From contig JBMNIQ010000007.1 of the NCBI GenBank assembly GCA_050951095.1, positions 1 to 64,000 of the forward strand: DNA of 64,000 nucleotides, in the 5' to 3' direction. Positions 51,832 to 61,872 of the stretch are shown here, piece by piece. The notes under the pieces are model-generated. The model saw only the letters and a list, made by a program, of their open reading frames with translations. It was not told where the DNA came from and ran no database searches. The stretch is from UMGS1519 sp050951095. Lineage in GTDB: Bacteria > Actinomycetota > Coriobacteriia > Coriobacteriales > Eggerthellaceae. Within the stretch, counting starts at the first letter, position 1; each line of letters opens with the position of its first letter. The position numbers and the translations under genes are program-made.

Positions 51832-53772
51832 ATGTGCGGCATTTGCGGTTTCACCGGGGCGAAAGCCCACGACTTCCCCATCTTGAAGAAGATGTGCGAC
51901 ATCATGGCCCATCGCGGTCCGGACGGCGAGGGCCAGTACCTCGATGACGGCATTGCCCTGGGGCATCGGCGCCTGTCGCTTATCGACCTTGCCGGCGGCA
52001 ACCAGCCCATGGTCCGCGCCAACGGGAATCGCGAAGCCGCCGTGACGTCGCCGGCCGCCGAAGGCCAGGAAGCCTACACGCGCGGCCAGTACGCCATCGT
52101 GTTCAACGGCGAGATCTACAACTACCAAGACCTGAAGGTGGAGCTGGAGGCCATGGGCTGGTCGTTCCAGACGAACTCCGACACCGAGGTGCTGCTGGTC
52201 AGCTACCTGGAGTGGGGCAAGAGCATGTTCAAGAAGATCCGCGGCATGTTCGCGTTCGCCATCTGGGACGCGAAGACGCGCGATCTGTTTTGCGCCCGCG
52301 ACTTCTTCGGCATCAAGCCGTTCTACTATACGCAGGTGAACGGCCATTTCATCTTCGCAAGCGAGATCAAGTCCATCCTGGAGCACCCGCTGTACATCCG
52401 CGAGCTGAACCAGGAGGCGCTTGAGCAGTACCTCAGCTTCCAGTATTCCGTGCTGCCCGAGACGTTCTTCAAGGGCATCTTCAAGCTGTCGCCGGGCCAT
52501 TGCATCACCGTCCACGAAGACGGCCGCATCGACGAAGAGGAATATTGGAAGGTCGATTACGACATCGATCAGGACCTGACGGTGGACGAAGCCACGGAGG
52601 AGATCCATGCCGCCGTGCAGGATTCCGTGAAGTACCATCGCGTGGCCGATGTGGAGGTGGCCAGCTTCCTGAGCTCCGGCGTGGACAGCAACTACCTCAC
52701 CGCCAGCCTGAACGACCAGGGTTCGGACATCAAGACGTTCACCGTGGGCTTCGAGACGCCCGACGGCGAGAAGTACAACGAGATCAGCTACGCCAAGGAA
52801 GCCAGCGACTGCCTGGGCATCGAGAACTTCAGCCACGTCATCACGGAAGAGGAATTCTGGTCCAGCCTGCCGCGCGTGCAATGGCACATGGACGAGCCGT
52901 CCGCAGACCCGGCAGCCGTGGCCCTGTACTTCGTCGATAAGGAGGCTGCGAAGAAGGTCAAGGCCGTGCTTTCCGGCGAAGGATCCGACGAGTTCTTCGG
53001 CGGCTACACTATTTATGAGACGCCGTTGGAGAACGAGAAGCTGGCCGCCATCCCGAAACCGCTGCTGCGCGCCGGCTCGAAGGCCCTGAAGGCGCTGAAC
53101 ATCCGCGGCGGCAACTACCTGTATCGCGCCGGCACGCCTATCGAGCAGCAGTTCATCGGCAATGCGAACATGTTCTCCATGGCCGAGCGCAAGCGCCTGC
53201 TGAAGCATCCGCAATCCACGCAGAGCCCCGCCGACATCTGCGCGCCGCGCTATGCCGAGGTGGCGAACCTGGACGACGTGACGAAGATGCAGTACATCGA
53301 CATGAAATTCTGGCTGATCGGCGACATCCTTCTGAAGACGGACAAGATGTCCATGGCCCACAGCCTGGAAAGCCGCGTGCCGTTCCTGGACAAGGAAGTG
53401 TGGAAGGTGGCCCGCACGCTGCCCGTGCCGTGCAAGGTGAACACGGAGACCACGAAGGTGTCCCTGCGCCGCGCCGCCATGAAGCTGCTGCCCGAGCGCT
53501 TCTGCGTGAAGCGCAAGCTGGGCTTCCCCGTTCCCACGCGCGTGTGGCTGAAGCAGGACAAGTACTACAACAAGGTGAAGGCCGCGTTCACGGGCGAGGT
53601 TGCCGAGCGATTCTTCAACACGAACGAACTCGTGAAGCTGCTTGACGACCATATGTCCGGCAAGGCCGACAACAGCCGCAAGATCTGGACCGTGTACAGC
53701 TTCCTGATCTGGTTCAACGTGTACTTCGTGGAGCGCACGGTGCCGCCGAAACCCGTCGATTCCGCTGCATAA
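51832..53772 (+). CDS. asnB: Asparagine synthase (glutamine-hydrolysing) AsnB
   Basis: A 646-residue enzyme. Cys2 (MCGICGF) is the glutaminase nucleophile. HRGPDGEGQY, GHRRLSLIDLAGGNQPM, FNGEIYNYQDLK and SDTEVLL make up the N-terminal domain. The synthetase domain has the PP-loop SFLSSGVDSNYL, VLSGEGSDEFFGGY and SRVPFLDKE. It amidates aspartate to asparagine. An insertion of about 20 residues (NREAAVTSPAAEGQEAYTR) sits between NQPMVRANG and YAIVFNGE. The ATG has AGGAGG nine bases upstream; the longer frame to 51748 is not needed. Confidence 0.94.
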   Translation: MCGICGFTGAKAHDFPILKKMCDIMAHRGPDGEGQYLDDGIALGHRRLSLIDLAGGNQPMVRANGNREAAVTSPAAEGQEAYTRGQYAIVFNGEIYNYQDLKVELEAMGWSFQTNSDTEVLLVSYLEWGKSMFKKIRGMFAFAIWDAKTRDLFCARDFFGIKPFYYTQVNGHFIFASEIKSILEHPLYIRELNQEALEQYLSFQYSVLPETFFKGIFKLSPGHCITVHEDGRIDEEEYWKVDYDIDQDLTVDEATEEIHAAVQDSVKYHRVADVEVASFLSSGVDSNYLTASLNDQGSDIKTFTVGFETPDGEKYNEISYAKEASDCLGIENFSHVITEEEFWSSLPRVQWHMDEPSADPAAVALYFVDKEAAKKVKAVLSGEGSDEFFGGYTIYETPLENEKLAAIPKPLLRAGSKALKALNIRGGNYLYRAGTPIEQQFIGNANMFSMAERKRLLKHPQSTQSPADICAPRYAEVANLDDVTKMQYIDMKFWLIGDILLKTDKMSMAHSLESRVPFLDKEVWKVARTLPVPCKVNTETTKVSLRRAAMKLLPERFCVKRKLGFPVPTRVWLKQDKYYNKVKAAFTGEVAERFFNTNELVKLLDDHMSGKADNSRKIWTVYSFLIWFNVYFVERTVPPKPVDSAA

Positions 53773-53846
53773 CATACCGTGCAGGACGCTGAAGTGCCGC
53801 CCGTTGGCACACAGCGCACAGCACGCGAAGCCGATGCGAACAATCC

Positions 53847-53885
53847 GGCCGCCGGGAGCCTCTCGCTCCGGGCGGCCTTCTTGTT
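53847..53885 (+). terminator. Terminator of asnB
   Basis: GGCCGCC (53847-53853) pairs with GGCGGCC (53871-53877), with GGAGC/GCTCC inside, then TTCTTGTT. The rest of 53773-54107 is low-complexity GC and holds no gene. Confidence 0.85.
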
Positions 53886-54107
53886 GCCCCGGGCAATTCC
53901 GCCGCCTCCTTTCCCGCCGCGCGCACCTTCCCCTCCGCAGCGCGCATCTTCCCCCTCCGCAGATGCTGCGGGGTTATTCGCGATGCGGGATGCTTTATAC
54001 CCAAACCATATTGGCATTTCCGTTCATTCGGGCGCATCATCGAGTTAGCAATGAGCGCCCCCGAGAACCAAGGACAGGGGCGGATCGCGCAAGGGAGGTA
54101 GACGCAT

Positions 54108-55040
54108 ATGAAGTTGAATCCGTATCCCGGATATGAAACGCACGTCTTGATGAATATCGGCGGACCCGAGTACCACTACACCATGGAGGAGATCCAGGCC
54201 ACCATCGCCGAAGGCAAGCCGGCGCCCGGCACCACCATCACGGACATGCAAATTCCCGGCCCCGATGACCGCCAGCAGCTGAAACTGCACTTCATCAAGC
54301 CCGCGAACCTGCCGGAGAAGGCGCCCATCGTCATGGACATCCATGGCGGCGGCTTCATCTCCGGACGCGTGGAAATCGACGACAGCCGCAACCTGCTGGT
54401 GGCTGAGAATATGCCGTGCATCGTGATCTCCGTTGACTACCGCCTGTGCGTGAACGGCATCCACTACCCGAAGCCGCTGCAGGATTGCGTGACGGCATGG
54501 CTGTGGATCCACGACCATGCCGAAGAGCTTGGCGGCGATCCCGAGCGCATGGGCCTGATGGGCACGAGCGCCGGCGGCACGCTGTGCGCGGCGCTGCAGC
54601 TGTACGTGCGCGACCACGGCCTGCCCGCGCCGAAGCTGACGGCGCTGGTCTGCGCCGCCCTGAAGCGCGGCAAGACGTCGTCGAAGCTGAAGTTCGGCGA
54701 GCTGGGCCCGGACGGCACGCCGTTCCCGGACGGCCCCGATTACCAGTACCTGCCCGCCGACGGCCAGCCCACACCGTATTACGCGTTCCCCGGCTATTGC
54801 GAGGACCTGTCCGGCGTCAGCCCCACGTTCGTCATCGCAGCGGAATACGACCCGCTGCTTGCCGACGACATGGAGTACGCCACGCGCCTGATGGAGTCCG
54901 AGGTTCCGTGCGAAGTGTTCGTGGCACCGCGCGTCACGCACGGTTACGCCGTGGTTGACCATCCGCTGACCCGTCTCACGCAGCGCATGATCACGGCCGC
55001 ATTCAAACGCGAGTTCGGCATGGAAGTCGGCGAGATCTAG
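54108..55040 (+). CDS. Alpha/beta hydrolase (HSL-type esterase)
   Basis: A 310-residue cytoplasmic hydrolase of the hormone-sensitive-lipase branch: oxyanion loop HGGGF (79-83), nucleophile S154 in GTSAGG, D248 in AEYDPLL and H278 in VTHGY. No signal peptide is seen. It should cleave short acyl or aryl esters; the natural substrate is unknown. The ATG has GGGAGG eight bases upstream. Confidence 0.88.
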   Translation: MKLNPYPGYETHVLMNIGGPEYHYTMEEIQATIAEGKPAPGTTITDMQIPGPDDRQQLKLHFIKPANLPEKAPIVMDIHGGGFISGRVEIDDSRNLLVAENMPCIVISVDYRLCVNGIHYPKPLQDCVTAWLWIHDHAEELGGDPERMGLMGTSAGGTLCAALQLYVRDHGLPAPKLTALVCAALKRGKTSSKLKFGELGPDGTPFPDGPDYQYLPADGQPTPYYAFPGYCEDLSGVSPTFVIAAEYDPLLADDMEYATRLMESEVPCEVFVAPRVTHGYAVVDHPLTRLTQRMITAAFKREFGMEVGEI

Positions 55041-55120
55041 CAGCTCGCCCTCGCAGCGCGCAAGAAGCTGCCGCAGCTTACGACCCGAGGCCTGCTCCCG
55101 CCTGCCGTGAACGATGCACG

Positions 55121-55152
55121 AAAAAGGCCCGTCCCCCACAGGACGGGCCTTT
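55121..55152. terminator. Bidirectional terminator
   Basis: AAAGGCCCGTCC (55123-55134) pairs with GGACGGGCCTTT (55141-55152), with an A run on the left and T on the right, between converging genes. Confidence 0.9.
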
Positions 55153-55219
55153 CGCATAGCGCTGGCGAACGGCAGCACCATGACGCACGAAGCGCAGTTT
55201 TCGCGGTACGGCGGGCAGG

Positions 55220-57028
55220 CTACACCAAGCGCGCCGTATTCACAGCCGTGATGCGGCCTTCTGCATCGCAGAAGAAGCTGACTCTGCCATCGCGCGACGT
55301 ATGGAACAGCTTGAACGTAGCCGGCGCCACATGCCGGTCCAGTTGATCTCCGACGGCATATTTCCGCTGGTCGGATGAGCTCCGCGCTTGTTCGGACTTC
55401 CCGTGCGCCGCACCGCCGCCGGTTGTACCGCCCGACGGGCCGCCTTTATGGCCCTCCGTATCATCGGACTTGTCGGAGTCGGTCGAATCGTTCGCCGATT
55501 TTGCATGGCCGGGCGTATGGGAGCGTTTCTCCTGCCCTTTGCGTTTCGGCGTTTCCCGCCGCTTCTTCTCCGCTGCAGCGCGATGCCGATCGGACACGAA
55601 CAGGTCGTCCGGCGCCTCCTGTGCCTTGCCGCGCGGAATGACAAGGTCATCCTTGTCCTGGTCCTTGCGACCGAAGATCTTCGAGAAGCGGTGCTTGCGC
55701 GCATCCTTCTTCTCGCGCTTCGCCGCTTCCTTGCGCTCGCGCTCCGCCAAGATGGCGCGTTCGGAACGCGAGTGCGACGAGAAGCCCACGGATACGCTGG
55801 GCTCCCCTTCGGCCGGCTTCGGATCCGCCGGCTTCGTGCCGCCCGCACCGGGAGTGCCGGGCGCTTTCACCTCGGGAATCTGCAGGCGGTCGACATCGTC
55901 GCGCTTCGCATGCGCATGATCGCCATGGGCAGCGTGCGCCTTCTCGTCCTTCTTGAAGGCAGCACGGCCGTCCGCCTCCTTCGCAGGCGAATCCGATGCC
56001 GCGGCAGCATTTTCGTGCCGAGCTTCCTTCACGGGCTCCGCCTTCTCGGCCGATTCCGATTCGCCCTGCGCAGCGGGCTCCTCCGCCTTCTTGGCCGACG
56101 GTGTTGCGGAAAGCCGCCCCTCCAATTCGTCCGCCGACGGCAATATGACCGCCACGGGATCGTCGTACAAGCTGGCCTGCGCCGCTGCGGCGGCGTAGCG
56201 GTCCTTGTCGTCCTCGTCTTCGGATTGGTACACCATCTCCGCATTGAGCATCTGCACGATGTTCACGGGCGCCGTGTTGCCGCGCCAACGGCCCTTTGCG
56301 TCGTAGTCGTCGTTTTCCGCAGGTTCGGCGGGTGCAGCGGATTCGGCAGATGCAGACTCCGCAGGAGCATCGCCCCCCGAAGGCGCCGCCGCTTCCGCAG
56401 CCGTTTTCAAGTCCGGCGCTTCGCCCGCATCCACATCCGCAATGGGCACCGCATCCGGTGCCCGGCGTTCCGTTTCGTCATCCGACGCCAAGCCCACGGC
56501 GTCCATGAGCGAATCCAGCTTCCGTGACACGCGCTGAGCCAGCCCGGCCGAGCTGTCGCTTTCGGCCAAGTCCGGCACTTCGGGAAATTCAGGATGCGAG
56601 AACCCGCCCGCAGCCCCAACGGGCGCAGAAGCAATTTCGCGCGCGGAACCATGTGCCTCCTGCGGCTTGCCGCCCGGCTCGGGCTCTGCCTGAATCTGCG
56701 AAAGCACAGCCGCGGAAGCGCTTGCAACGCGGGCCTGCTGCGCCGCATGCTCGTCGGGCGCGGGGTCGTCCTCCCCTTCGCCTTCCTCCATGGCGGACAG
56801 CACTTGCTGCCGCTGGATCAGCGCCAGGTTCGTGGCGGCGATGGAATCCAGCTCGCGGGCATATTCCAGCCTCTCGGATGCCGGCGGATCACTTGCGGCA
56901 AGCTCCACGGCAATCTCGCGGATGCGCGTCCAGGAAAGGCGGCGAAGATCGCTATCCAGCGCCATGATCTTCTCGGCCGCAGCATTGATGCGCTGCTCGG
57001 CAGCATACGCATTCGGGGGCTTCACCAT
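55220..57028 (-). CDS. Large intrinsically disordered protein of unknown function
   Basis: A 602-residue soluble protein. The N-terminal 90 residues look helical and folded (EQRINAAAEKIMALDSDLRRLSWTRIREIAVELA). Residues about 90-530 are Ala/Glu/Ser/Pro/Lys-rich and disordered, with a small ordered patch (GNTAPVNIVQMLNAEMVYQ) and a basic patch (REKKDARKHRFSKIFGRKDQDK). The last 45 residues (KYAVGDQLDRHVAPATFKLFHTSRDGRVSFFCDAEGRITAVNT) look like a small beta domain. I recognise no family. It precedes no partner in an operon: truA lies upstream with a gap of about 150 bases. Confidence 0.75.
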   Translation of the reverse strand: MVKPPNAYAAEQRINAAAEKIMALDSDLRRLSWTRIREIAVELAASDPPASERLEYARELDSIAATNLALIQRQQVLSAMEEGEGEDDPAPDEHAAQQARVASASAAVLSQIQAEPEPGGKPQEAHGSAREIASAPVGAAGGFSHPEFPEVPDLAESDSSAGLAQRVSRKLDSLMDAVGLASDDETERRAPDAVPIADVDAGEAPDLKTAAEAAAPSGGDAPAESASAESAAPAEPAENDDYDAKGRWRGNTAPVNIVQMLNAEMVYQSEDEDDKDRYAAAAAQASLYDDPVAVILPSADELEGRLSATPSAKKAEEPAAQGESESAEKAEPVKEARHENAAAASDSPAKEADGRAAFKKDEKAHAAHGDHAHAKRDDVDRLQIPEVKAPGTPGAGGTKPADPKPAEGEPSVSVGFSSHSRSERAILAERERKEAAKREKKDARKHRFSKIFGRKDQDKDDLVIPRGKAQEAPDDLFVSDRHRAAAEKKRRETPKRKGQEKRSHTPGHAKSANDSTDSDKSDDTEGHKGGPSGGTTGGGAAHGKSEQARSSSDQRKYAVGDQLDRHVAPATFKLFHTSRDGRVSFFCDAEGRITAVNTARLV

Positions 57029-57176
57029 GCCAATTCACTTCCTCGGAACGCCGCTTTAGTCAGATATATCCATTATACGCAGATACGCTGCGGAAACGGG
57101 TTCGCGCTGAGAGCGAATCGGCCTGCAGCCAGACCCGGGCCCTGCGTCAGGCAACGAGGCTGGAACCGTAAAGAAA

Positions 57177-58061
57177 CTAGCTGGGAATCCCATCCTTGTA
57201 CGACACGCGCCAGAATACCAGCCCGCGCGCCGGCGCGTTCTCGCCCGCGGCGGCCCGATCGCGCGCGGCCAGCACGTCGCGCACCCATTCCGCCTCGCGT
57301 TTGCCGCGGCCCACCGCCACGAGCGTGCCCACGATGGCGCGGATCATGGAATGCAGGAACGCGTTCCCCACCACGCGCACGCATATGCCCTCCTCGCCCA
57401 GAGAGCGGAACGGCTCCACCGTGAGGGAATGCACCGTGCGCACGGTATTGCGGTCCTTCGCGGACACGGCCAGGCAGAAGCTCTTGAAATCATGTTCGCC
57501 CTCAAGGATGCGCGCCGCGCGCTGCATTGCCTCAACGTCCAGGTCGCTGCCCACATGCCACGCGAAATTCCGCAGGAACACCGGCGGCACGGCACCGGGC
57601 ACGATGAAGTAGCGGTATTCGCGCTCATATGCGGAAAAGCGCGCAGAGAATTCAACGGGCATGGCCGTCAGGCTGCGAATGGCAATGGCCTCGCCCGACA
57701 GGGCGTTCACGGAACGTCGCAAGCGGAACAGGCTGCGCCCGTCCGCCTCGCGCGCCGTGATGGGCAGGTTCACCACCTGGCCAAGCGCATGCACGCCGGC
57801 GTCCGTACGGCCGGCGCACGTCGTCTGCACCGGGCGGTGCAGCGCCGTGCCGAATGCCCGCTCCAGCCTTCCCTGCACGGTCTCCAAGCCGGGCTGCCGC
57901 GCGAAGCCCGCGAACCCGGCGCCGTCATACGACACCACGGCCGCAAGCTGCGCTGCGGCGGGCTCGTGCGATCCGTCCGCCAGCTCCACCGGCTCCGGTG
58001 CCGGCATCTGGAATCCGGGCATCTCGCTCAATGCGTGCGGCTGCTCCATGTTACGAGGCAT
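57177..58061 (-). CDS. truA: tRNA pseudouridine(38-40) synthase TruA
   Basis: A 294-residue pseudouridine synthase for the tRNA anticodon arm. D87 in CAGRTDAGVHALGQV is catalytic; YDGAGFAGFARQPGLETVQG, FSARFSAYEREYRYFI and the C-terminal NAFLHSMIRAIVGTLVAVGRGK are typical. The ATG at 58061 overlaps the dnaE end by 11 bases; an ATG at 58049 would remove four residues. The first 35 residues are not conserved. Confidence 0.95.
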   Translation of the reverse strand: MPRNMEQPHALSEMPGFQMPAPEPVELADGSHEPAAAQLAAVVSYDGAGFAGFARQPGLETVQGRLERAFGTALHRPVQTTCAGRTDAGVHALGQVVNLPITAREADGRSLFRLRRSVNALSGEAIAIRSLTAMPVEFSARFSAYEREYRYFIVPGAVPPVFLRNFAWHVGSDLDVEAMQRAARILEGEHDFKSFCLAVSAKDRNTVRTVHSLTVEPFRSLGEEGICVRVVGNAFLHSMIRAIVGTLVAVGRGKREAEWVRDVLAARDRAAAGENAPARGLVFWRVSYKDGIPS

Positions 58062-61000
58062 TCTGCCACACCGCGCGGCCGAACAGCGCCGCGATGCGGC
58101 TCAGCAGCGCGGAATTGTGCGCGTCGACGGTCGTGGGCAGCTCCGCCCGGAAGCAGCGGCCGTCGTTCTGGGACACGAACAGCACGACGCCGTCATGGCC
58201 CGGGAACTGCTTCAGCAGCTGCCCCAGCTGGATGGAAACGGTCTGGCTGAAATCGCCCGCGCCGATGCGCAGCTCCAGCTTCTCCGGCGGACGGTTCGCA
58301 TCCGCTTCCGAAAGCTCGATTTCCTTCACCTCGTAGCAGATCATCTGGTTGCCGCGGTCCGTATGCTCGAACTTGCCCTTCACCTGGACGATAGCATCCT
58401 CGAACAGCGCGTCAGCATTCTTGTCGTAATCGAAGCAGATGGCCTCCACCTGACCGGTCGTATCCTCCAGCGTGAACGTGGCCATCTTCTTGTTCTTCTT
58501 CGTCAAGCGCGTGCCCACGCCGCTGATCATGCCGGCGAACGTGCCGCTGCGGTCCTTCTCGGCTTCCAGCAGGTCGCCGATGGAGTACTTCGCAATGCGC
58601 GCAAGCGCATTCTGGTACGGATTCAGCGGGTGGTCGGAAACGTAGATGCCCAGGATCTCCTTCTCGAACGCCAGCAGCGTCTTGCGGTCCCATTCCACGC
58701 CGTCCGGCTCCGGCACTTCGTCGCAGAAGCCGGATCCCTCGTCGTCCGCAAACATGTCGAAGAAGCTGACCTGGCCGTTCATGCGGTCCTTCTGGCGCTT
58801 CGCCGCGCTCTCCAGCAGCGGCGTCTCGTCCACGAAGTACATCAGCTGCTTGCGCGTGTAGCCCGTCGAGTCGAACGCGCCGGCCTTGATCAGCGATTCC
58901 AGCACCTTGCGGTTGTACGCCTTGCTGTCCAGGCGGTCCACGAAATCATGCAGGCTGGTATACGGGCCGTTCGCCTCGCGCTCCGCGATGATCTCCTCGG
59001 CCACCTTCTCGCCCACACCGCGGACGCCCACCAGGCCGAAGCGGATGCCGTCGGCCGTCGGCGTGAACTCCGTGTTCGACGAGTTGATGTCAGGCGGCAG
59101 GACGGAGATGCCGGAACGCGTGCAGCTGGACACGTAGTGGATCAGCTTATCGTTCTTACCCATGTAGCTGGACAGCACGGCCGCCATGTACTCGTTCGGA
59201 TAATGCGCCTTCATGTACGCCGTGCGCATAACCAGGATGGCGTATGCGGCGGAGTGCGATTTGTTGAACGCGTACTTTGCGAACTTCTCGGCATCTGCCC
59301 AGATCTGCTTCGCAATCTCCAGCGAGTAGCCGTTCTCCACTGCGCCCGTGTTCCAGTCCTCCTGGAGCATGCGCATGATGTCCAGCTTCTTCTTGCCCAT
59401 TGCCTTGCGCAGCTTGTCTGCCTTGCCGGCGGAGAAGCCGCTCATGACCATGGACACCTGCATGATCTGCTCCTGGTAGACCATGGTGCCGTATGTTTCC
59501 TCCAAGATGGGGCGCAGGCGGTCGTCATAGTAATGCACGGGCTTCTTGCCCTGAACGACCTTGACGTAGTCCTCCACCATGCCGGACTCCAACGGGCCCG
59601 GGCGGTTCAGGGCGATGGATGCGACGACATCCGAGAAACGGTGCGGCGGAATCTGGTTGAACAGACTCACGTACAGCTGGCCCTCCACCTGGAACAGGCC
59701 GTCCATGTTCCACGGCAGCTCGCCGCGCATCAGCGCGAACGCCTTCTCGTCGTCCGTCGGAATCTCCTCGGCCACCATGTGCTTGCCCGTGGTGTGCTCG
59801 ACGTTCCGGCAGGCGCGCGACAGCACGCCCAACGTGCGCAGGCCCAGGAAGTCCATCTTCAAAAGGCCCAGGTCAGGGGTGTAATGGCCATCATATTGCG
59901 TAATGATGCCGCCGCCCTTCGTGTCGCGCTTCATGGGCACATGGTCGGCCATGGGGTCGCGGCAGATGATGGTTGCGCACGCGTGCACGCCCTCGCCGCG
60001 GATATTGCCCTCGATGGAGCGCGCCGCCTCGATGACCGCGCGCGAATCCGGCTCGTCCTCGAACGCCTTCTTCAGGTCGGGGTTCGTCTCCAGCGCCTTG
60101 TCGATGGTGATGCCCAGCTCGCCGCCGATCATCTTGCAGATGCGGTCGCCCACGCCGTACGGGAAGCCCAGCACGCGCGCCGCGTCGCGCACGGCGTTCT
60201 TCGCCTGCAGCTTGCCGAACGTGATAACGCCGGACACGTGGTCCTCGCCGTAGAACTCCTTGATGTGCTCGATGACGTCCTGGCGATGCTGGTCGTCGAA
60301 GTCGACGTCGATATCGGGCATCTCCACGCGCTCCGGGTTCAGGAAGCGTTCGAACATCAGCCCGTTCGCAATGGGATCCAAGTCCGTGATGCCCATGGCG
60401 TACGTGCAGATGGCGCCTGCCGCGGAACCACGGCCGGGACCGACGCCGATGCCGTTATCGCGCGCCCACTGGATGTATTCCTGAACGATGAGGAAGTAGG
60501 CCGGGAACCCCTGCTGGATGATGATGCCGGCCTCGTACTCGTAGCGCTCGGCGACGGAGATCTCCTTGCCCATGTTGTCTTTGATGACCACGTTGCGCCA
60601 GTCTTTGCCGTAACGGCGCTCCAGGCCCACTTCGCACTGATGGCGGAACCACGATTCCTCCGTCTCGCCCTCCGGCAGCGGGAATCGCGGAAGAATGGAA
60701 TCGCGCTCAAGCTCCACGTGGCACTTATTCGCCACCTCGACGGTGTTGTCGCAGGCCTCCGGGAACTCGCGCATGGCCTCGCGCATCTCCTCCTCGGTTT
60801 TCATGTAGAATTCCGAGTTCGCGAAGCGCATGCGGTTCGGGTCGTCCATCTGCGAGTTCGTGCCGATGCACAGGATGATGTCCTGCTTGCGCGCGTCCTC
60901 CTTGTTCAGGTAGTGGAAGTCGTTCGTGGCGATGCATTTCAGCCCGGCGGCCTTCGCCACCTTGTCCAGCTGGCGGTTCAGCTCCACCTGCGTCATGCCG

Positions 61001-61560
61001 CCGTCCGTGGTGATGCCCTGGTTCTGCATCTCGATGTAGAAGTCGCCCGGGGCAAAGCAGCTGGCGAACTTCTTCGCCCACTTCACGGCATCTTCGAACT
61101 GGCGGTTGTCCAGCAGGCGCGGGATGATGCCCGCCACGCACGCCGACGTGCCGATAAGGCCTTCGCCGTACTTCTGCAGCATCTCGAACGTCGTGCGCGG
61201 CTTGTAGTAGAAGTTGTCCACATGCGATTCGGACACCAGATGCAGCAGGTTGTGATAGCCCACGTTGTTCTTCGCAAGCAGGATCATGTGGTACAGCGGC
61301 GGCTTGCCTTGACGCTTCAGCTCGGAATCCGTGGTGAAGTAGATCTCGCAGCCGTAAATGGGTTCCACGTGCTTGCCCGTCTCCTTCTCCACCTTCTCCA
61401 CGCAGTCCGCCAGCTCCGGCACGCCGCTCATGACGCCGTGATCCGTGATGGCAACGGCGGGCATGTCGCAGTCTGCCGCCTTGCGCACCATCTCGTAGAC
61501 GTGCGTGGCACCGTCGAGCAAGGAGTATTCCGTGTGGTTGTGCAGATGAACGAAAGCCAT
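58051..61560 (-). CDS. dnaE: DNA polymerase III alpha subunit DnaE
   Basis: A 1169-residue replicative polymerase. The N-terminal PHP domain has HLHNHTEYSLLDG and ITDHGVMSG. The catalytic core carries PGRGSAAGAICTYAMGITDLDP and the acidic metal residues PDIDVDFDDQHRQDVI. The fingers, the helix-hairpin-helix (VGVRGVGEKVAEEIIAER), a beta-clamp binding stretch (GQVSFFDMF) and a C-terminal OB fold (GTFAGMISGVGTRLTKKNKKMATFTLED) follow. Length and order are normal for DnaE1. It is followed directly by truA. Confidence 0.98.
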   Translation of the reverse strand: MAFVHLHNHTEYSLLDGATHVYEMVRKAADCDMPAVAITDHGVMSGVPELADCVEKVEKETGKHVEPIYGCEIYFTTDSELKRQGKPPLYHMILLAKNNVGYHNLLHLVSESHVDNFYYKPRTTFEMLQKYGEGLIGTSACVAGIIPRLLDNRQFEDAVKWAKKFASCFAPGDFYIEMQNQGITTDGGMTQVELNRQLDKVAKAAGLKCIATNDFHYLNKEDARKQDIILCIGTNSQMDDPNRMRFANSEFYMKTEEEMREAMREFPEACDNTVEVANKCHVELERDSILPRFPLPEGETEESWFRHQCEVGLERRYGKDWRNVVIKDNMGKEISVAERYEYEAGIIIQQGFPAYFLIVQEYIQWARDNGIGVGPGRGSAAGAICTYAMGITDLDPIANGLMFERFLNPERVEMPDIDVDFDDQHRQDVIEHIKEFYGEDHVSGVITFGKLQAKNAVRDAARVLGFPYGVGDRICKMIGGELGITIDKALETNPDLKKAFEDEPDSRAVIEAARSIEGNIRGEGVHACATIICRDPMADHVPMKRDTKGGGIITQYDGHYTPDLGLLKMDFLGLRTLGVLSRACRNVEHTTGKHMVAEEIPTDDEKAFALMRGELPWNMDGLFQVEGQLYVSLFNQIPPHRFSDVVASIALNRPGPLESGMVEDYVKVVQGKKPVHYYDDRLRPILEETYGTMVYQEQIMQVSMVMSGFSAGKADKLRKAMGKKKLDIMRMLQEDWNTGAVENGYSLEIAKQIWADAEKFAKYAFNKSHSAAYAILVMRTAYMKAHYPNEYMAAVLSSYMGKNDKLIHYVSSCTRSGISVLPPDINSSNTEFTPTADGIRFGLVGVRGVGEKVAEEIIAEREANGPYTSLHDFVDRLDSKAYNRKVLESLIKAGAFDSTGYTRKQLMYFVDETPLLESAAKRQKDRMNGQVSFFDMFADDEGSGFCDEVPEPDGVEWDRKTLLAFEKEILGIYVSDHPLNPYQNALARIAKYSIGDLLEAEKDRSGTFAGMISGVGTRLTKKNKKMATFTLEDTTGQVEAICFDYDKNADALFEDAIVQVKGKFEHTDRGNQMICYEVKEIELSEADANRPPEKLELRIGAGDFSQTVSIQLGQLLKQFPGHDGVVLFVSQNDGRCFRAELPTTVDAHNSALLSRIAALFGRAVWQNAS

Positions 61561-61810
61561 GTACCGCTACCTCTGATTCGCTTCGAAGCTAAAGAATTTC
61601 ATTGTGCATTCTATCAGCCCGCTCCGCGCGCGCTCATGCGCAATCCGTCGGTTCCAGCAACTGAGCACACGGTGTTCGTGTCTTGCCTGCCGCGCTGGGA
61701 AGCGGCGGGCGCAGAGGCCGTTCCAAATCCGCCAGCCGGCGTCGGTGGCCGGCATGTGCGCCCGCACGCACAGCCCCACCATAGCCGCTTCGCGCACACC
61801 TGCATGCATG

Positions 61811-61847
61811 AAAAAAAACGGGCACCCCCTTGCGGGAGCACCCGTTT
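61811..61847 (-). terminator. Terminator of the atp operon
   Basis: AAACGGG (61816-61822) pairs with CCCGTTT (61841-61847), inner bases partly paired, followed by eight T on the minus strand. It begins 26 bases after the atpC stop. The rest of 61561-61872 shows no gene. Confidence 0.8.
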
Positions 61848-61872
61848 GCATACACCTGTGTGCCGTTCAAGC

